Translations under genes and position numbers: made by a program
Part shown: piece by piece, positions 6,444-7,830 of the stretch
Position numbering within the stretch: the stretch's first letter is position 1
Layout of the letters: the number at the start of each line of letters is the position of its first letter
The notes under the pieces: model-generated
What the model was told of the DNA's origin: nothing
Database searches by the model: none
What the model saw: the letters and a program-made list of their open reading frames with translations, nothing else
Assembly (NCBI GenBank): GCA_937910655.1
Contig: CALEMV010000275.1
Location: forward strand, 1-7,830
DNA length: 7,830 nucleotides
Direction of reading: 5' to 3'
Source of the DNA: an uncultured Solobacterium sp.
Lineage (GTDB): Bacteria; Bacillota_I; Bacilli_A; Erysipelotrichales; Erysipelotrichaceae

Positions 6444-6532
6444 CTTATCGATGTCAGCAGTACCACCTTGCTGGAAGCAGTAGGTTGGTGTGAGGTTACT
6501 GAGCTGACTCTCTACCTCAGTTCTTGATAAAA
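6443..6532 (-). promoter_or_regulatory. Compact SAM-I-clan (S-box-like) riboswitch without P4
   Basis: The minus-strand RNA has the SAM-I core. P1 is TTTTATC (6532-6526) with GATAAGG (6449-6443), followed by the conserved AAGA. P2 is TGAGGT (6519-6514) with ACCTCA (6496-6491), topped by GAG-TCAG-CTC (6510-6501). P3 opens ACC-AA-CC (6489-6483) and closes AA-GG-T-GGT (6469-6462), the AACC/AAGGTG signature. The P2 loop TCAG (6507-6504) pairs with CTGA (6457-6454), exactly six bases after AAGGTG; in the B. subtilis yitJ riboswitch, CUGG pairs with CCAG at the same place. The P3 outer pairs also covary (ACC/GGT here, AGC/GCU in yitJ). After the pseudoknot strand only CATC precedes P1, so P4 is missing. 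Ligand and direction (SAM lowers metK) are inferred from the family and gene. Confidence 0.85.
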
Positions 6533-6541
6533 GACGATAAT

Positions 6542-6570
6542 ATTAAAACACTAGAAAGAATACTTGTCAA
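6542..6570 (-). promoter_or_regulatory. Promoter of metK
   Basis: On the minus strand a perfect -35 box TTGACA (6570-6565) is 17 bases from -10 box TTTAAT (6547-6542), with TGT just before it as an extended -10. RNA would start near 6535, so the transcript opens almost directly into riboswitch helix P1. Confidence 0.88.
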
Positions 6571-6584
6571 TTGATATGTTCGTG

Positions 6585-6612
6585 TTCAAAGGCGATTCAA
6601 AACTGGTATAAT
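6585..6612 (+). promoter_or_regulatory. Promoter of the AI-2E-family transporter gene
   Basis: A perfect -10 TATAAT (6607-6612) is preceded by TGG (6604-6606), an extended -10. The -35 is weak (TTCAAA, 6585-6590, 16-base spacing). RNA would begin near 6619, at the ribosome binding site TGGAGG (6618-6623) itself, so the 5' leader is only about 14 bases. It stands back to back with the metK promoter, with 14 bases between the two -35 boxes. Confidence 0.78.
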
Positions 6613-6632
6613 CAGTATGGAGGTTTTTGCGA

Positions 6633-7775
6633 ATGAAATGGTCTAAATTAAAAGAAGAAACAATTGAAAATATCAAAGCATTTTCAATCTCAGGAATCCT
6701 TGTTGTAGCGTTTTACACGCTGATTAATAATGTTGAGCCTTTATATGGTGTGTTTCACGCAATCTTTGTGGCTCTTTCACCATTTATCTATGGATTGGCT
6801 ATTGCATTCCTATTAAACCCACTACGTAAGATTATTGAGTATAGTTGGTTGGGAAAGACATCGCTAAAACAACGTACGAAGAAGATTATCGCTTCCTTTG
6901 GAGCTCTGTTTATTGGAATGATCATGTTGTTTGTATTCTTCTCGATTCTAATTCCACAGATGATTTCTTCTATCCAGACCTTCCTTTCATCCTTTGAAGG
7001 ATATGTAGATACTGTTCGTAATTTCTTCGAATCAAATAACTTCTTGAGCGAAGATTTATTAAAGACATTGAATCCAGTTATCGATAAAGGAGCTAGTATG
7101 TTAGGCGATTGGGTATCCAACCTAGCAAGTAGTTTAAATGCCATCTTGATGTACAGTGTAATATTTGCTAAGGGAGTCATGAACTTCTTGATTGGTATGA
7201 TTATCGCATTATATATTCTCTTAGATGAGCCAAAGTTAAAGCGTCAAACGAAAAAGGTGCTATATGCATTACTTCCAAAGAAGACAACAGAAAAAATTAT
7301 CAAAATTTCTCGTTTAACAATTAATACATTTAATAGCTTTGTTGCAGGTAAAGCAGTTGATTCTTTAATTATTGGTATTCTTTGCTACATTATTCTATCG
7401 TTTATGAATATGCCTTATACACCTTTAATTAGTGTACTGGTTGGTGTAACAAATATGATTCCGGTATTTGGTCCGTTCTTAGGAGCTGTTCCAAGTATCT
7501 TAATCTTACTGTTAGTTGATCCATTTAGGGCACTCGAATTTGCAATCTTCATTTTGATTTTACAGCAGGTAGATGGCAATATCATTGGTCCACGTATTCT
7601 TGGTGGTGCAGTTGGTTTACCAACTCTCTATGTCATGTTTGCGATTATTATTGGTGGTGCATTATTTGGTATCTTCGGTATGTTTATCGGTGTACCAGTA
7701 TTCTCAGTGATCTTTGTGTTGGTTCGAGATTTCATCCACCAACAATTAGAGAAGAAAAAAATAACAGTAGTATAA
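6633..7775 (+). CDS. AI-2E/PerM-family membrane transporter
   Basis: This 380-residue polytopic membrane protein has segments at about 17-34, 42-62, 86-108, 172-198, 241-262, 264-295, 300-313 and 330-365. A soluble or membrane-hugging region lies at about 110-170. Family hallmarks are the NMIPVFGPFLGAVP stretch (274-287) and DGNIIGPRILGGAVGLP (314-330) near the C-terminus. Members have been linked to autoinducer-2 export and to sodium/proton exchange, but most are uncharacterised, so the substrate is left open. The ATG at 6633 is chosen because TGGAGG (6618-6623) is nine bases upstream; an in-frame TTG at 6627 would be only three bases from it. The C-terminus is basic (QLEKKKITVV). It is a single-gene unit with its own promoter and terminator, divergent from metK; no functional link to metK is visible. 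Confidence 0.92.
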   Translation: MKWSKLKEETIENIKAFSISGILVVAFYTLINNVEPLYGVFHAIFVALSPFIYGLAIAFLLNPLRKIIEYSWLGKTSLKQRTKKIIASFGALFIGMIMLFVFFSILIPQMISSIQTFLSSFEGYVDTVRNFFESNNFLSEDLLKTLNPVIDKGASMLGDWVSNLASSLNAILMYSVIFAKGVMNFLIGMIIALYILLDEPKLKRQTKKVLYALLPKKTTEKIIKISRLTINTFNSFVAGKAVDSLIIGILCYIILSFMNMPYTPLISVLVGVTNMIPVFGPFLGAVPSILILLLVDPFRALEFAIFILILQQVDGNIIGPRILGGAVGLPTLYVMFAIIIGGALFGIFGMFIGVPVFSVIFVLVRDFIHQQLEKKKITVV

Positions 7776-7777
7776 AA

Positions 7778-7828
7778 AATGCATGGTGTCTCATCTAACG
7801 AATAGTTGAGGACCATGCATTCTTTTAT
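7778..7828 (+). terminator. Terminator of the AI-2E-family gene
   Basis: AATGCATGGT (7778-7787) pairs with ACCATGCATT (7812-7821). Inner CTCA/TGAG (7790-7793/7807-7810) continues the helix after a small internal loop. The tail is TTCTTTTAT, a broken T run. It starts three bases after the stop codon. Confidence 0.85.
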
Positions 7829-7830
7829 AT

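Noticed and set aside
6371..6466. N-terminal extension of metK to an upstream ATG at 6466
   Set aside because: The extra 32 residues show no family similarity, and the region is explained by riboswitch and SD-hiding structure. The ATG at 6370 has an ideal ribosome binding site and begins the family's normal N-terminus.
6457..6469. T-box-like sequence AAGGTGGTACTGC in the metK leader (minus strand)
   Set aside because: It resembles the T-box consensus, but only about 65 bases lie between the predicted transcript start and this motif, too short for a normal stem I. No terminator/antiterminator pair follows. The flanking TTATCAAGA, AACC and GATAAG elements and the pseudoknot fit a SAM-I-clan riboswitch instead.
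1..7830. Mobile element, CRISPR array, phage or defence system
   Set aside because: No transposase, integrase, repeat array or foreign-looking segment is visible; gene content is housekeeping throughout.

Overview
The window looks like core chromosome from a low-GC Gram-positive bacterium (Bacillota). The evidence is the sepF-ylmH-divIVA-ileS gene order, a tRNA-dependent T-box leader, a SAM-sensing leader on metK, strong AGGAGG-type ribosome binding sites and extended -10 promoters. AT-rich codon use and several lineage-like protein variants make me lean towards Erysipelotrichia or a relative; this is inference, not proof. I see no mobile element, CRISPR array, phage gene or defence system.

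Layout. Bases 1-57 hold the 3' end of an RNA gene, most likely tmRNA (ssrA), and its C(UUCG)G terminator. Bases 72-443 hold a small minus-strand membrane protein of unknown function whose terminator overlaps its stop codon. A strong promoter at 549-577 starts the plus-strand run sepF (604), ylmH (1004, overlapping sepF by 8 bases) and divIVA (1756). A T-box leader (about 2234-2432) with an isoleucine ATC specifier then controls ileS (2456-5188). The ileS and metK genes converge, each with its own terminator (5195-5238 plus, 5243-5269 minus). metK (5276-6370, minus) has a 165-nt leader containing a compact SAM-I-clan riboswitch and a hairpin that can hide the metK ribosome binding site. Back-to-back promoters then serve metK and a plus-strand AI-2E/PerM-family membrane protein (6633-7775), which ends in a terminator at the window edge.

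How the genes fit together. SepF and DivIVA belong to the division and cell-pole machinery. YlmH binds ribosomes and helps rescue stalled ones; tmRNA, if the left-edge call is right, is another rescue factor. The two synthetase-type enzymes each sense their own metabolic signal through RNA: uncharged tRNA-Ile for ileS and S-adenosylmethionine for metK.

The best candidates for a second look are the metK riboswitch, which keeps the SAM-I core and its pseudoknot by covariation but has no P4 helix, and the isoleucyl-tRNA synthetase, whose HIGH motif reads HAGT.
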